Counted from the first letter of the stretch, positions 30,154-40,987 are shown. The stretch: DNA of 64,000 nt from Serinicoccus marinus DSM 15273 (GCF_008386315.1 NZ_CP043808.1:1-64000); one strand, 5' to 3'. A program made the numbers and translations. The notes: generated by a model not told the origin, from the letters alone.

Positions 30154-31235
30154 TCCTCCCGCGCGGGGTCGACCGGGGCGGCGCCGGGGGAACGGTCGGT
30201 GGCACCGGGGTCGATGTGCCGCACGGGGTGGCCCGAGGGGCCGAGCACCCGGGCGCCCTGGGGCAGTCGGCCCTCCGGCGTGAGGTCGACCCGGTCACCC
30301 GGGTCGAGGGGCAGCGGGACCCGCGGGCGGCACCGGCTCACCAGGGTCGTCACGCGGCCCGGGTCGTCGAGCGCCAGGCGGTCCGCGGCCGACGGGAGCG
30401 CGACCAGACCCCGGGTCAGCCCGAGGCCGTCCATGAGCATCTCCGCGACACCGGGGGCGATGACGGAGTCGTCGTAGAAGAGCAGCACCCGTTCGGTGAG
30501 GGCCATCGCCCCGGCACCCCAGGCGATGACCGGCCGGTGGACCCGGGCGTGCACACCGCTCGGATCGGTCTCGTCCTCGACCGGGTGGGCCAGGACCGGC
30601 GCGAGGTTGAACATGTGCAGGGTGCCCAGCAGCACCCCCACGTGCCCCCCGGTGATGACCACCACGTCGCAGCCGTCGACCAGGGCACCGACCTCGGCGC
30701 GGCCACGCACCACGGCGTCGCGCTCCTCCGGACGGTGCCGGGCGTAGAACTCCTGGTGCAGCTCGGCGACCCGGCGGACGTGCCGTTCGTCCAGGTCGCG
30801 CATGATGCCCAGCACGTCCTCCAGGGCCATGCGGTGCACCCGCTCGTCGCGTGGCTCGTGCGCCCGGATGCGGCCCAGGGCGTCGACCGCGTGCCGCAGC
30901 CCGATGAGGTAGAGCTCCTGCATCTCGGTCAGCACCTGGCGACGCCGCCGGTCGGCCTGCTCCAGCTCGGGGTCGGCCTCCCAGATCTGCTGCATGCGCT
31001 GCCAGAGGCCGAGGTTGACGCACCGCCCACCCAGCTGCTCGACCAGCAGCGCGTCGTCGTGCTCCCGGTCACGCCAGCCGGCGGTGATGGTCGCGACCCC
31101 GGCTCCGTCCAGGTCGAGCGAGGCCATGACGCGGTCCAGCTGCGGGTGGCGCTGCGGGCCGAGCAGGGTGATGCGGGGCGGGGACGAGGGTGCCGCGCCG
31201 CGCTCGGCGAGGTGCCGGTCGGCGTCAGCCGGCAT
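30144..31235 (-). CDS. S51/cyanophycinase-like protein lacking the nucleophile serine
   Basis: 363 residues. The central part has a class-I amidotransferase-like or S51-peptidase-like fold: DGCDVVVITGGHVGVLL, then RPVIAWGAGAMALTERVLLF. In S51 peptidases and cyanophycinases the second motif is G-x-S-A-G-A; here the serine is glycine (WGAGAM). The N-terminal 150 residues are helical and the C-terminal 60 residues are Pro/Asp-rich. ATG 31235 lies 11 bases inside the ligase gene. The fold assignment is by motif only. It may be a non-hydrolytic partner of the ATP-grasp enzyme. Confidence 0.6.
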   Translation of the reverse strand: MPADADRHLAERGAAPSSPPRITLLGPQRHPQLDRVMASLDLDGAGVATITAGWRDREHDDALLVEQLGGRCVNLGLWQRMQQIWEADPELEQADRRRRQVLTEMQELYLIGLRHAVDALGRIRAHEPRDERVHRMALEDVLGIMRDLDERHVRRVAELHQEFYARHRPEERDAVVRGRAEVGALVDGCDVVVITGGHVGVLLGTLHMFNLAPVLAHPVEDETDPSGVHARVHRPVIAWGAGAMALTERVLLFYDDSVIAPGVAEMLMDGLGLTRGLVALPSAADRLALDDPGRVTTLVSRCRPRVPLPLDPGDRVDLTPEGRLPQGARVLGPSGHPVRHIDPGATDRSPGAAPVDPAREEWS

Positions 31236-32442
31236 GGACGTGCACCGTGCGCCCCACGTCGTCGAGCATCCCCCGGAGCGCGTCGAAGTCCGGGTGCCGC
31301 ATCCGGATCCACGCGTTGGCCATGAAGCCGGCCTCGACCGGCTGGGTCCCCGTGCCGGCCACCGGCACGTGGGCGTCGATGATCCACCGGCCGTAGCGGT
31401 TCTCGATGTCCTCGAGCCCGCTGTAGCCGGTGATGACGCCGTCCCGGTCCGGGCGCAGCGCCACGATGCCCGCGCTGTGGCTGCGGCTCGCGTGCTCGCG
31501 CACCTCGCCGTGCACGAGCGACTGAGCCCAGGCGGCATACACGTCCATGTCGTTGGCCGCGCAGTAGAGGTCCCAACAGCCGACGCCGGGCGGGCGGCAC
31601 CCGATCTCGGAGAACTTCAGCCCCTTCGGGCCGTGGAACCACTCCATGTGGGTGGCGGAGGTGCCGATGCCCAGGGCCTCGTTGACCCGGTGACCCATCT
31701 CGCGGATCTCGTCGTAGAGGCCGCCGCCGTCGATCCGGTTGGTGGCGATGAACTGCGGCGAGATCCAGCGGGTGCGCATCGCCTCGAGGACGCCGGGGAA
31801 GTAGTGCGAGGCGAAGTCGACCGCGATCCGCCCGTCGATGGAGACGGTGTCGTAGAAGCCCTCGTGCCCCTCGATGAACTCCTCGACCGCGATGGAGGAG
31901 TAGCCGCCCATCCGCTCCAGCGCGGCGGCCAGCTCGGTGTCCGAGTCGAGCCGGACGGTGTCGGCGGCGCCCGCGGCGTCCCGCGGCTTGAGGATCAAGG
32001 GGTAACCGACCGCTGCGGCGAAGTCGCGCACCTGGTCGGCGTCGTCGGCCCCGGTGGAGGCGGCGGTCGGCACCCCGGCGGCGCGCAGCGCCTCCTTCAT
32101 CGAGGGCTTGTCGCGGCACAGCCAGGTGGTGCGCACCGAGGTGCCCGGTATGCCCAGGTCCTCGCGCACGTGCGCCGCGACGAGCTGGTGGGACTCGATG
32201 GTGGACTCCAGCCGGTCCACCCACACCATGCCCTGGACCCGGCGCACCGCCTCGGTCATCGCCTGACGGTCCGTGACCGAGCCGACCTGCTCGTAGTGGA
32301 CCATCCACGACTTCAGCTGGTCGTCCAGGTAGTCCAGCGGGGTCTCACCGATGCCGATGACATTGGCCCCGGCCTGCGCCAGCGCCCGGGCGAACTCCCG
32401 CTGGTTCTTCGGGAAGTGCGGCTCCACGAGGACGATGTTCAC
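31225..32442 (-). CDS. ATP-grasp ligase
   Basis: 405 residues with the full ATP-grasp layout. N-terminal Rossmann-like domain MNIVLVEPHFPKNQREFAR, then the lid and ATP-binding segment (RAAGVPTAAST, YPLILKPRDAAGAADTVRL, SSIAVEEFIEGHEGFYDTV) and the metal-binding site (HMEWFHGPKGLKFSEIGCRPPG). Such enzymes join a carboxylate to an amine or thiol using ATP. Substrates are unknown. The genes on either side (acyltransferase upstream; S51-like and esterase downstream) suggest a small peptide or amide product that is later trimmed or exported. Confidence 0.88.
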   Translation of the reverse strand: MNIVLVEPHFPKNQREFARALAQAGANVIGIGETPLDYLDDQLKSWMVHYEQVGSVTDRQAMTEAVRRVQGMVWVDRLESTIESHQLVAAHVREDLGIPGTSVRTTWLCRDKPSMKEALRAAGVPTAASTGADDADQVRDFAAAVGYPLILKPRDAAGAADTVRLDSDTELAAALERMGGYSSIAVEEFIEGHEGFYDTVSIDGRIAVDFASHYFPGVLEAMRTRWISPQFIATNRIDGGGLYDEIREMGHRVNEALGIGTSATHMEWFHGPKGLKFSEIGCRPPGVGCWDLYCAANDMDVYAAWAQSLVHGEVREHASRSHSAGIVALRPDRDGVITGYSGLEDIENRYGRWIIDAHVPVAGTGTQPVEAGFMANAWIRMRHPDFDALRGMLDDVGRTVHVHAG

Positions 32443-32496
32443 GGGTCCGAGCCTGCCACATCCTGGCGCTGCGCGGGGATCGGGTCCGGGGTGCGC

Positions 32497-34773
32497 TCAC
32501 TCCCGCCGGGCGAGCTCGTCGAAGGCGCGCGCGACGACCTCGGCGTAGACGTGCATACCGTCGATGTCGGGGTGCACCCGGTCGCTCTGCAGCACCTCGG
32601 GCTGCTCGCTGATCGTGGCGTTCCAGTCTCCGACGACGGCCTGCGGGTAGTCCGCGACGACGGCGCGGAGGGTCTCGTTGGACTCCTCGGTGAAGGAGGC
32701 CTGGACGTAGAGGTCCATGACCACGACGTTGCGGTCCGGCCCCAAGGTGTCGAGCACCGAGCGCAGCGCGGCCTCGTCCACCCCGGCGTTGGTGCCGAGG
32801 TGCAGGACGACGTTGCCGCGGACCTCGCCGGCCTCCACCCCGGCCGTGACGACCTCCACGGACTCCGCCCATCGCCGGTTGGACTGGGCGAGGTAGCTGG
32901 TGTCGGGGAAGCGGTAGCTGAGGCCGTCGGCGCTGGTGACGACCAGCGAGTCACCGATCGCGGTGAGCTCGGACCCCGGGGGCACGAGCAGACCGTCCTC
33001 GTCGGGGCGGAAGGTCGACTCCCCCACCTGCACCTCACCGGGTGCGGGTGCCGGGGCGGCGTCGGAGTCCTCGCCGTCCTCGGCGCGCTCGGTCGTGCCC
33101 TCGGCGCCGGCGGCCTCCTCGTCGGAGGACTCGCCGTCCGCTGCGGTGGCTCCCGCGGCAGGCATGCTGCCCAGGGTCGCCCCGAGCCCGGCGGCGTCGC
33201 GGGCGAGCGAGGTGCCCGACGCGGGTGGCGCGTCAGCCCCGGAGTCGATGCGGGCCTGTGACTCCTCGATCTGGCGCTGGGTCGCCGACTTCTCCGGGGC
33301 CGTGACGAGGGCGACCACGGTGCCCACGAGCAGGACCGCGAGCCCCGCGGCGACGAGCCGGGGCGTCCTGCTGCGGTGCCACCCCGTGGTGAACCAGCGG
33401 ACCGTGTCACCGAGGCTGGCCCGGATGCCGCGTCGGCGCACCGGGACCTCCAGGCAGCGCCACGAGAGCTCGGCCAGCACCAGCGTCAGGAGCAGCGCAC
33501 CGAGGAGGACGCCGGACCCACGGAGGGTGCCGGCGGCATAGGGCACGAGGGCGCCGGCGATCACCAGCACCGGCCAGTGCCAGAGGTAGATGCCGTAGGA
33601 ACGTCGACCCAGCCACACCAGGGGCCGCAGGGACATGGCCCGCCGCCACGGCGAGGGCGCCTCGAGCAGGCCGGCGATGAGGACGACGGTGGCGAGCGAG
33701 GCGAGCGCGATGCCGCCCCGGAAGGTCAGTGCGGAGTCCTCGCTGCTCCAGCGCACCAGGGCTGCGAGGGTGAGCAGCGCGGCGAGCACCGCCGGGCCCC
33801 GCACGCGGCGCCAGCTGCGCGAGCGCAGGCCTGCCCGGTGCGTCGGGTCGGCCCATGCCAGCGCCAGGGCCGCACCTCCCATGAGTCCGACGAGGTGGGT
33901 GTCGGTGCCGTAGTAGACGCGGGTCGCGTCCGAGCCCGGCGTGAACAGCGCGGCCATGAGCAGCGTCGAGACCAGACCCGCGGCGGCCACCGCGCCGACC
34001 CGTGCCCGGGTGCTGGGGGCGAAGGCGAGCACCACGACCAGCGTGAGCGGCCACAGCAGGTAGAACTGCTCCTCGACCGCCAGGCTCCAGAAGTTGACGA
34101 AGAGGATCGGGCTCGTGCTCTGGAAGTAGCTCGCGCCGGCCGCGATCTCCAGCCAGTTGCTGGTGAACGTCAGGGCGCCCGCCGCCTGCCGGACGATCCC
34201 GACGAGCAGGTCGCCGCCGACGAGGCGTGCCGCCACGACGCTGACGACGACGACCGCCAGCAGGGGCGGCACCAGGCGGCGGGCCCGTCGGCGCCAGAAG
34301 GACAGCAGGTCGACCCGCCCCTGGGCGTCGATCTCCCGGAGCAGCAGGGTGGTGATGAGGAAGCCGCTCACCACGAAGAAGACGTCGACGCCCAGGAAGC
34401 CGCCAGGCAGGGCGGCCGGGACGAAGTGGAAGGCCAGCACCGCGATGATGGCCAGCGCCCGCAGCCCGTCGAGGCCGGGGATCTGCCCGGGGCGCGGATC
34501 GACGTCACGAGGTCCGCGGCCGCGGCGGCGGGGGCGTCGGGTGCCCGTCGGGGCGGCGAGCAGCGCCTCCGTCGAGGCGCCCTGCACCGTCGTCGACCCG
34601 GTGACCGGCGGGCTGCTCGTCGGGAGGCCGCCGGGGTCGACGAACGCCCGCTCACCGCCCGGGGCAGGTGCGGCGGGCGCGTGCTCGGGGTCGCCCTGGG
34701 CATACCCCTCGGCGTCGGTGGCACCGTGGCGGTCGAGATCGTCCCGGTCCGGGTGGGAGGCGGGCAGCGACAT
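32497..34773 (-). CDS. OafA-type membrane acyltransferase with C-terminal SGNH domain
   Basis: About 758 residues from ATG 34773, with AAGGAGG 11 bases upstream (GTG 34785 is possible). A disordered N-terminal tail is followed by an acyltransferase-3 domain of about ten helices with LDGLRALAIIAVLAFHF and DVFFVVSGFLITTLLL. A linker rich in Ala, Glu and Ser leads to an SGNH-like domain (about 610-755): LTAIGDSLVVTS, VVLHLGTNAGVDE, and DRVHPDIDGMHVY. The family O-acetylates cell-surface glycans. It ends 54 bases before the ATP-grasp gene on the same strand and may lead that operon. Confidence 0.92.
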   Translation of the reverse strand: MSLPASHPDRDDLDRHGATDAEGYAQGDPEHAPAAPAPGGERAFVDPGGLPTSSPPVTGSTTVQGASTEALLAAPTGTRRPRRRGRGPRDVDPRPGQIPGLDGLRALAIIAVLAFHFVPAALPGGFLGVDVFFVVSGFLITTLLLREIDAQGRVDLLSFWRRRARRLVPPLLAVVVVSVVAARLVGGDLLVGIVRQAAGALTFTSNWLEIAAGASYFQSTSPILFVNFWSLAVEEQFYLLWPLTLVVVLAFAPSTRARVGAVAAAGLVSTLLMAALFTPGSDATRVYYGTDTHLVGLMGGAALALAWADPTHRAGLRSRSWRRVRGPAVLAALLTLAALVRWSSEDSALTFRGGIALASLATVVLIAGLLEAPSPWRRAMSLRPLVWLGRRSYGIYLWHWPVLVIAGALVPYAAGTLRGSGVLLGALLLTLVLAELSWRCLEVPVRRRGIRASLGDTVRWFTTGWHRSRTPRLVAAGLAVLLVGTVVALVTAPEKSATQRQIEESQARIDSGADAPPASGTSLARDAAGLGATLGSMPAAGATAADGESSDEEAAGAEGTTERAEDGEDSDAAPAPAPGEVQVGESTFRPDEDGLLVPPGSELTAIGDSLVVTSADGLSYRFPDTSYLAQSNRRWAESVEVVTAGVEAGEVRGNVVLHLGTNAGVDEAALRSVLDTLGPDRNVVVMDLYVQASFTEESNETLRAVVADYPQAVVGDWNATISEQPEVLQSDRVHPDIDGMHVYAEVVARAFDELARRE

Positions 34774-34899
34774 CTGCCGTGCCACCTCCTTCGTCGACCT
34801 GACCTGCTGACCTGAGGGCCGCTGGCGACCAATCTAGGCGCGGCGTCCGCGCTGGTCGGGGAGGTCGACGGTGTGTCGCGAGGTGGTCGCCCGGACGTG

Positions 34900-34934
34900 A
34901 CGAGGCGCCCACCCGGTGGGGATGGGCGCCTCGT
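34900..34934 (-). terminator. strong hairpin after the coiled-coil gene
   Basis: A perfect 12-base-pair stem: ACGAGGCGCCCA at 34900-34911 pairs with TGGGCGCCTCGT at 34923-34934, with an 11-base loop. It lies 11 bases past the stop of the minus-strand gene 34945-36195 and before the acyltransferase. No T run, as is common in high-GC actinobacteria. Confidence 0.7.
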
Positions 34935-34944
34935 GGACGTGCTC

Positions 34945-36195
34945 TCAGACGGAGGCGGGTCGCTCGTCGCCGTCGCCGTCGTCGTCGTTGTCGTTGTCGT
35001 TGTGCGGCAGCGTGTCGTGGCTGTGCTCGCGTGCCGACTGGATCTCCTCGGTCGGCGACTCGCCGACGGCCTGCTCCTCCACCGAGCTCGGCGTCTCGGT
35101 GCCGAGGTCGTCGATCTGCTCGGTGTCGAGCATGCGCGCCTGACCGTCGTCGCTCATGGTCGTCTCCCCCTCCATGGTGGTGGCCCCGGCCGCCCCGCCC
35201 ACCGCACCGGTGGTCGTCGCGGTCGCGGCGGTCGCCGAGGGAGTGGACGCGGTCGAGGTGGTGCTGCCGGCCCAGGGGTCGGGTCGGCCGTCCTTGCTCG
35301 CCCACGGGTCCGCGGCGGGCTGGCTCTGCTGCTGCGAGAGCCACCACGCCACGCCGGCGCCGACGGCGGCGAGGATCCCCAGGGCGATGAGCTTGCCGCC
35401 CTTGCGCCGCGGAGCCTTGGGAGCGCCGGTGACGGTGGCCACGACGCCCTCCTCCTGGGCCAGCAGGCGGTCCTTGCCGGACTGCACCTCGGCGAGCATC
35501 TCCTGGATCTTGGGCAGGAACTCGTCGTTGATGAGGTCCCGGACGTGGTCGACGGTCGGGGCCAGCCCGGCGACGCCCTCCTGGGCCCGCGGGACGGCGA
35601 CGTCGATGCCGTGGTCGACACCGGCCACGGCACGGTCGCGGGTGGTGGCGGCGAGCCCGGCCAGCGCAGCCGCGCCGGCACCGGCCTTCGCGGCGGCGGC
35701 CTCACCGAGCGGCCCGGTCTCCCGTGCCCGCTGCCAGGCCTCGGAACCCCGGTCGCGCAGCGCCTCGGCCGCGTGGCCGCCCTGCTCGCGCCACGACTCC
35801 GACTGCTTGCGCAGGTTCTTGGCGGTCTTCTTCCCGCGCGCGCGGGTGTCCTTGGCGAGCTCGGCGGCACGCTTCTCCGCCTGGGCTCCCTGCTTCTCGG
35901 CGGCCGCCCGGCCGTGCTTGCGGGCCTCACCGGCCGCTGCGCGGGCCTGCTCGGCAGCCTTCGCCGCCGAGGCGCGGTCCTTGCTCGCGGCCTTGAGCGC
36001 CTTGGCCCGGGCCTTCTGGGCGTGCCGTCGGCCCGAGGTGTCGTCCTTGGGCGCGGTCGCCTCGGCCAGGGTGGCCAGGACGGCCGCCCCGAGGTTGCGG
36101 GCGCCCGACGCGGCGCTGGCGCCCGCCTCGGTGGCGTCCTGCCGGGCACGGCTGGCCTGCGCGGCGGCACGGTCGGCATCGGTCTTGAAGAACAC
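34945..36195 (-). CDS. helical, Ala/Lys/Arg-rich membrane protein
   Basis: 416 residues. The first 230 are dense in Ala, Lys, Arg and Glu and are probably coiled coil (AKALKAASKDRASAAKAAEQ and similar). One membrane helix, LIALGILAAVGAGVAWWL, lies near 270-288. The outer tail is Thr/Ser/Ala-rich and ends in an acidic Asp/Asn run. GTG 36195 has AGGAGG eight bases upstream. No family is recognised; it looks like a structural or envelope-associated protein. It lies between the acyltransferase and ppiA and belongs to neither unit. Confidence 0.75.
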   Translation of the reverse strand: MFFKTDADRAAAQASRARQDATEAGASAASGARNLGAAVLATLAEATAPKDDTSGRRHAQKARAKALKAASKDRASAAKAAEQARAAAGEARKHGRAAAEKQGAQAEKRAAELAKDTRARGKKTAKNLRKQSESWREQGGHAAEALRDRGSEAWQRARETGPLGEAAAAKAGAGAAALAGLAATTRDRAVAGVDHGIDVAVPRAQEGVAGLAPTVDHVRDLINDEFLPKIQEMLAEVQSGKDRLLAQEEGVVATVTGAPKAPRRKGGKLIALGILAAVGAGVAWWLSQQQSQPAADPWASKDGRPDPWAGSTTSTASTPSATAATATTTGAVGGAAGATTMEGETTMSDDGQARMLDTEQIDDLGTETPSSVEEQAVGESPTEEIQSAREHSHDTLPHNDNDNDDDGDGDERPASV

Positions 36196-36319
36196 GTGCT
36201 GTCCCTCCTGTTGTCGGTCTGGGCCCCATCCTGCCCTGTCCCGCTGACGAACTCCACCTCACCCTGCCTGCGCCACGGCGCGGCGCGGGCGGTATACCGA
36301 TCGTGCGAAACTGGGAGGC

Positions 36320-36838
36320 ATGAACGTCACGCTGCACACCAACCACGGCGACATCGCGCTGGTGCTCTTCGAGCACGCGGCACCCAAGACGGTCGCCAAC
36401 TTCACCGGGCTCGCGACGGGCGAGAAGGAGTACTCCGACGACGCCGGGCGCACCAACCCGCAGCCGTTCTTCGACGGGCTCGCCTTCCACCGCATCATCC
36501 CGGGCTTCATGATCCAGGGCGGTTGCCCGCTCGGCGAGGGCTTCGGGGGCCCGGGCTACACCTTCGACGACGAGATCAGCCCGGACCACGACTTCACCCA
36601 GCCCTACATGCTCGCGATGGCCAACGCCGGCAAGCGCATGGGCAAGGGCACCAACGGCTCCCAGTTCTTCATCACGGTCGAGCCGACCACCTGGCTGCAG
36701 GGCAAGCACACGATCTTCGGCGAGGTGGCCGACCAGGCCTCGCGCGACGTCGTCGACGCCATCGCCGCGGTGCCGACCGGGGCCGGCGACAAGCCGGTCG
36801 AGCCGGTCGTCATCGAGCGCGTCAGCGTCGAGGGCTGA
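36320..36838 (+). CDS. ppiA: peptidyl-prolyl cis-trans isomerase (cyclophilin)
   Basis: 172 residues, one cyclophilin domain. Motifs: VTLHTNHGDIALVLFEHAAP at the start, FHRIIPGFMIQGG, NGSQFFITV and HTIFGEVAD. It accelerates proline isomerisation in folding proteins, and there is no signal peptide, so it acts in the cytoplasm. The same gene follows the origin cluster in mycobacteria (Rv0009). ATG 36320 has GGGAGG close upstream. Confidence 0.95.
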   Translation: MNVTLHTNHGDIALVLFEHAAPKTVANFTGLATGEKEYSDDAGRTNPQPFFDGLAFHRIIPGFMIQGGCPLGEGFGGPGYTFDDEISPDHDFTQPYMLAMANAGKRMGKGTNGSQFFITVEPTTWLQGKHTIFGEVADQASRDVVDAIAAVPTGAGDKPVEPVVIERVSVEG

Positions 36839-36854
36839 CCAGGCCCGGGGACCC

Positions 36855-37778
36855 GTGAGCGAGCCCGCTGCCGCGCCGCCCCCGGACGGGACGGGCGGCA
36901 CCCAGGGTGGGGGCCCGCCGGTGTGCCCACGGCACCCGGACCGGACGAGCTACATCCGGTGCCAGCGCTGCGAGCGGCCCACCTGCCCGGACTGCCAACG
37001 GCCGGCCGCGGTCGGCGTGCAGTGCGTGGACTGCGTGCGCGAGGGCTCGCGCGGCGCCCCGGTGGCGCGCACCCGTTTCGGGGCGCCGGCGCAGGCCGGT
37101 CGCCCCGTGGTCACCTGGACCCTCCTCGGCCTGTGCGTGCTGGTGTATGTCGGTCAGCTCGCCAACCCTGTCGTCACCCGCGAGCTGGCCTTCGTCGGCG
37201 TCCTGGCGGGCGTCGAGCCGTGGCGGCTGCTGACCACCGCCTTCGTGCACTCGCCCTCGAGCCTGCTGCACATCGCGTTCAACATGTACATCCTCTTCGC
37301 CTTCGGCCCGATGCTGGAGCAGGCGCTGGGCCGGGCGAAGTTCGCGGTCACCTACGTGCTGTGCGCCCTCGGCGGGTCGGCGGGGGTGCTGCTGCTCGCG
37401 AGCCCCGACCCGGGGTGGTACACCGCCGTCGTGGGCGCCTCGGGCGCGATCTTCGGCCTGCTGTTCCTCTACGTCGTCCTGACGCTGCGGCAGGGCACCG
37501 TGCCCACGAGCCTGCTCGTCATGATCGGCGTCAACCTGGCGCTGCCCTTCTTCGTCTCGGGGATCGCCTGGCAGGCCCACGTCGGTGGCGCGGTGACGGG
37601 CGCCGCGATCGGTGGTCTGCTGGTCCTGACCTCGGCACCCGGGCGCTCGCCGGAGGCGACCCGTCGTCGGGCGCTGACCTGGCCGGCCCTCGCCGGGATG
37701 CTGGTGCTGATCCTGCTCCTGGCCGGGGTCCGGCTGTGGCAGGTCATGGGACCGATGGCCTTCGGCTACGCCGCCTGA
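36855..37778 (+). CDS. rhomboid-family intramembrane serine protease
   Basis: 307 residues. The N-terminal 60 residues carry a small zinc-binding type motif (CPRHPDRTSYIRCQRCERPTC, in two CxxC/CxxH pairs, then CPDCQ, CVDC). Rhomboid helices follow, with the active serine in GASGAIFGLLF near 200 and the histidine in WQAHVGGAVTGA near 240. GTG 36855 starts 16 bases after ppiA. A zinc-ribbon-bearing rhomboid next to ppiA is frequent in actinobacteria. Substrates unknown. Confidence 0.93.
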   Translation: MSEPAAAPPPDGTGGTQGGGPPVCPRHPDRTSYIRCQRCERPTCPDCQRPAAVGVQCVDCVREGSRGAPVARTRFGAPAQAGRPVVTWTLLGLCVLVYVGQLANPVVTRELAFVGVLAGVEPWRLLTTAFVHSPSSLLHIAFNMYILFAFGPMLEQALGRAKFAVTYVLCALGGSAGVLLLASPDPGWYTAVVGASGAIFGLLFLYVVLTLRQGTVPTSLLVMIGVNLALPFFVSGIAWQAHVGGAVTGAAIGGLLVLTSAPGRSPEATRRRALTWPALAGMLVLILLLAGVRLWQVMGPMAFGYAA

Positions 37779-37813
37779 CGTCCCTGGAGACCCGAGTTAC
37801 ACCGGTGTCGTTA

Positions 37814-37828
37814 TCCCCATGCTGGGGA
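37814..37828. terminator. hairpin between rhomboid and crgA
   Basis: TCCCCA at 37814-37819 pairs with TGGGGA at 37823-37828 around a TGC loop, between two converging genes. The stem is short. It may serve both directions. Confidence 0.4.
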
Positions 37829-37833
37829 CGGGC

Positions 37834-37842
37834 TGTGGACAA
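37834..37842 (-). promoter_or_regulatory. isolated perfect DnaA box beside crgA
   Basis: TGTGGACAA, the complement of TTGTCCACA, sits directly at the end of crgA, about 36 kb from oriC. A single match may be chance, but the sequence is identical to the boxes upstream of dnaA. Confidence 0.35.
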
Positions 37843-38106
37843 CTAGCGCCAGCGGGTGGCCATCGCGAAGCCCACCATGATGAGCCCCATCCCGATGCCG
37901 AGGTTCCAGTAGCGGATCGAGGCGATCGGCCACTGCCCCCCGGTCACGTAGAACACGGCCACCCACAGCACGCCGACGATCATCAGCGCGCACATCACCG
38001 GCACGAACCAGGAGGGGTTGCCCGGCAGGCTCTGGGTCTGGGGCGTGGTCTGGCTGGTGCGTTCGGCGCGCTTGCGCGCACCTTGTCGGCCGCGAGACTC
38101 GGGCAC
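37843..38106 (-). CDS. crgA: cell division protein CrgA
   Basis: 87 residues. A short basic N-terminal region (RGRQGARKRAERT) precedes two membrane helices, FVPVMCALMIVGVLWVAVFYV and NLGIGMGLIMVGFAMATRW, joined by a TGGQWPIASIRYW loop. This is the CrgA layout. CrgA links FtsZ and the septal peptidoglycan machinery. GTG 38106 has GAAGGAG upstream. It faces the rhomboid gene and diverges from DUF881, as in Mycobacterium. Confidence 0.94.
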   Translation of the reverse strand: MPESRGRQGARKRAERTSQTTPQTQSLPGNPSWFVPVMCALMIVGVLWVAVFYVTGGQWPIASIRYWNLGIGMGLIMVGFAMATRWR

Positions 38107-38149
38107 GTCCGTCTCCTTCGTGGTGGGAGTCGTCAGGATATACGCCCGA

Positions 38150-38155
38150 TACGCT
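38150..38155 (+). promoter_or_regulatory. -10 element of a leaderless DUF881 gene
   Basis: TACGCT fits TANNNT and lies only five bases before GTG 38161 (eight before ATG 38164). Transcription would then begin at or next to the start codon, giving a leaderless message. No ribosome site is present, which agrees with this. Confidence 0.5.
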
Positions 38156-38160
38156 GGGCG

Positions 38161-38907
38161 GTGATGACCGATGACGTGGGCCAGGGGAGCCCGACGGCGC
38201 GCCGTGGGCGGGTCGCCGGCGTGACAGCGGTATGCCTGGCCGCCGGGCTGCTCTTCGGCACCAGCGCCTCGTTGGCCCGGGACGGCGGTGGCGCACCGGC
38301 GGATCTCGTCGACCTGATCACCGAGCGCGACGAGCAGGTGCGCGACCTGACCCGACGCGCGGAGGACCTGGGCGGCGAGGTGGAGCAGCTGCGCGCGCAG
38401 CAGGCCTCGAGCGCCGTGGCCGTCGACGAGAGACGGGCCGACGGGCTGGCGCTGGGCGTGGGGACCGCCGCGGTGACCGGTCCGGCGCTCGGCGTGACCC
38501 TCGACGACGCCGGCTACAGCCTGGACACCCTGCCCGAGGGTTACTCCGTCGACGACGTGGTCGTGCACCAGCAGGACCTGCAGGGGGTCGTCAACGCCCT
38601 GTGGGCCGGCGGCGCCGAGGCGATCATGGTGCAGGACCAGCGCATCGTGTCGACCAGCGCGGTCCAGTGCGTCGGCAACACCCTCTACCTGCAGGGACGG
38701 GTCTACTCCCCGCCCTACACCGTGACCGCCGTGGGCGATCCGGAGGCGATGCGGGCCGCGCTCGGCGCCGATCCGGTGGTGTCCACCTATCGCGACTGGG
38801 CCGACGCCGTCGGGCTCGGCTACGAGGTGAAGGACCTCGGGGAGACCGAGCTCCCCGCCTTCGCCGGCACGGTCCGGCCCCAGCACGCCACCGTGACCCA
38901 GCGCTGA
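38161..38907 (+). CDS. DUF881 protein (Rv0012-like)
   Basis: 248 residues. One N-terminal membrane helix (VTAVCLAAGLLFGTSASLA), a coiled-coil segment (ITERDEQVRDLTRRAEDLGG and onward), then the DUF881 domain with VVHQQDLQGVVNALWAGGAEAIMVQDQRI and GNTLYLQGRVYSPPYTVTAVG. The protein faces the cell exterior. DUF881 proteins accompany division genes in Actinomycetota and Bacillota; their role is undefined. Start at GTG 38161 or ATG 38164. Confidence 0.9.
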   Translation: MMTDDVGQGSPTARRGRVAGVTAVCLAAGLLFGTSASLARDGGGAPADLVDLITERDEQVRDLTRRAEDLGGEVEQLRAQQASSAVAVDERRADGLALGVGTAAVTGPALGVTLDDAGYSLDTLPEGYSVDDVVVHQQDLQGVVNALWAGGAEAIMVQDQRIVSTSAVQCVGNTLYLQGRVYSPPYTVTAVGDPEAMRAALGADPVVSTYRDWADAVGLGYEVKDLGETELPAFAGTVRPQHATVTQR

Positions 38908-38932
38908 CCGCGGGAGTGGGTGCTGCCGGCGC

Positions 38933-40983
<2,051 letters not shown>

Positions 40984-40987
<4 letters not shown>

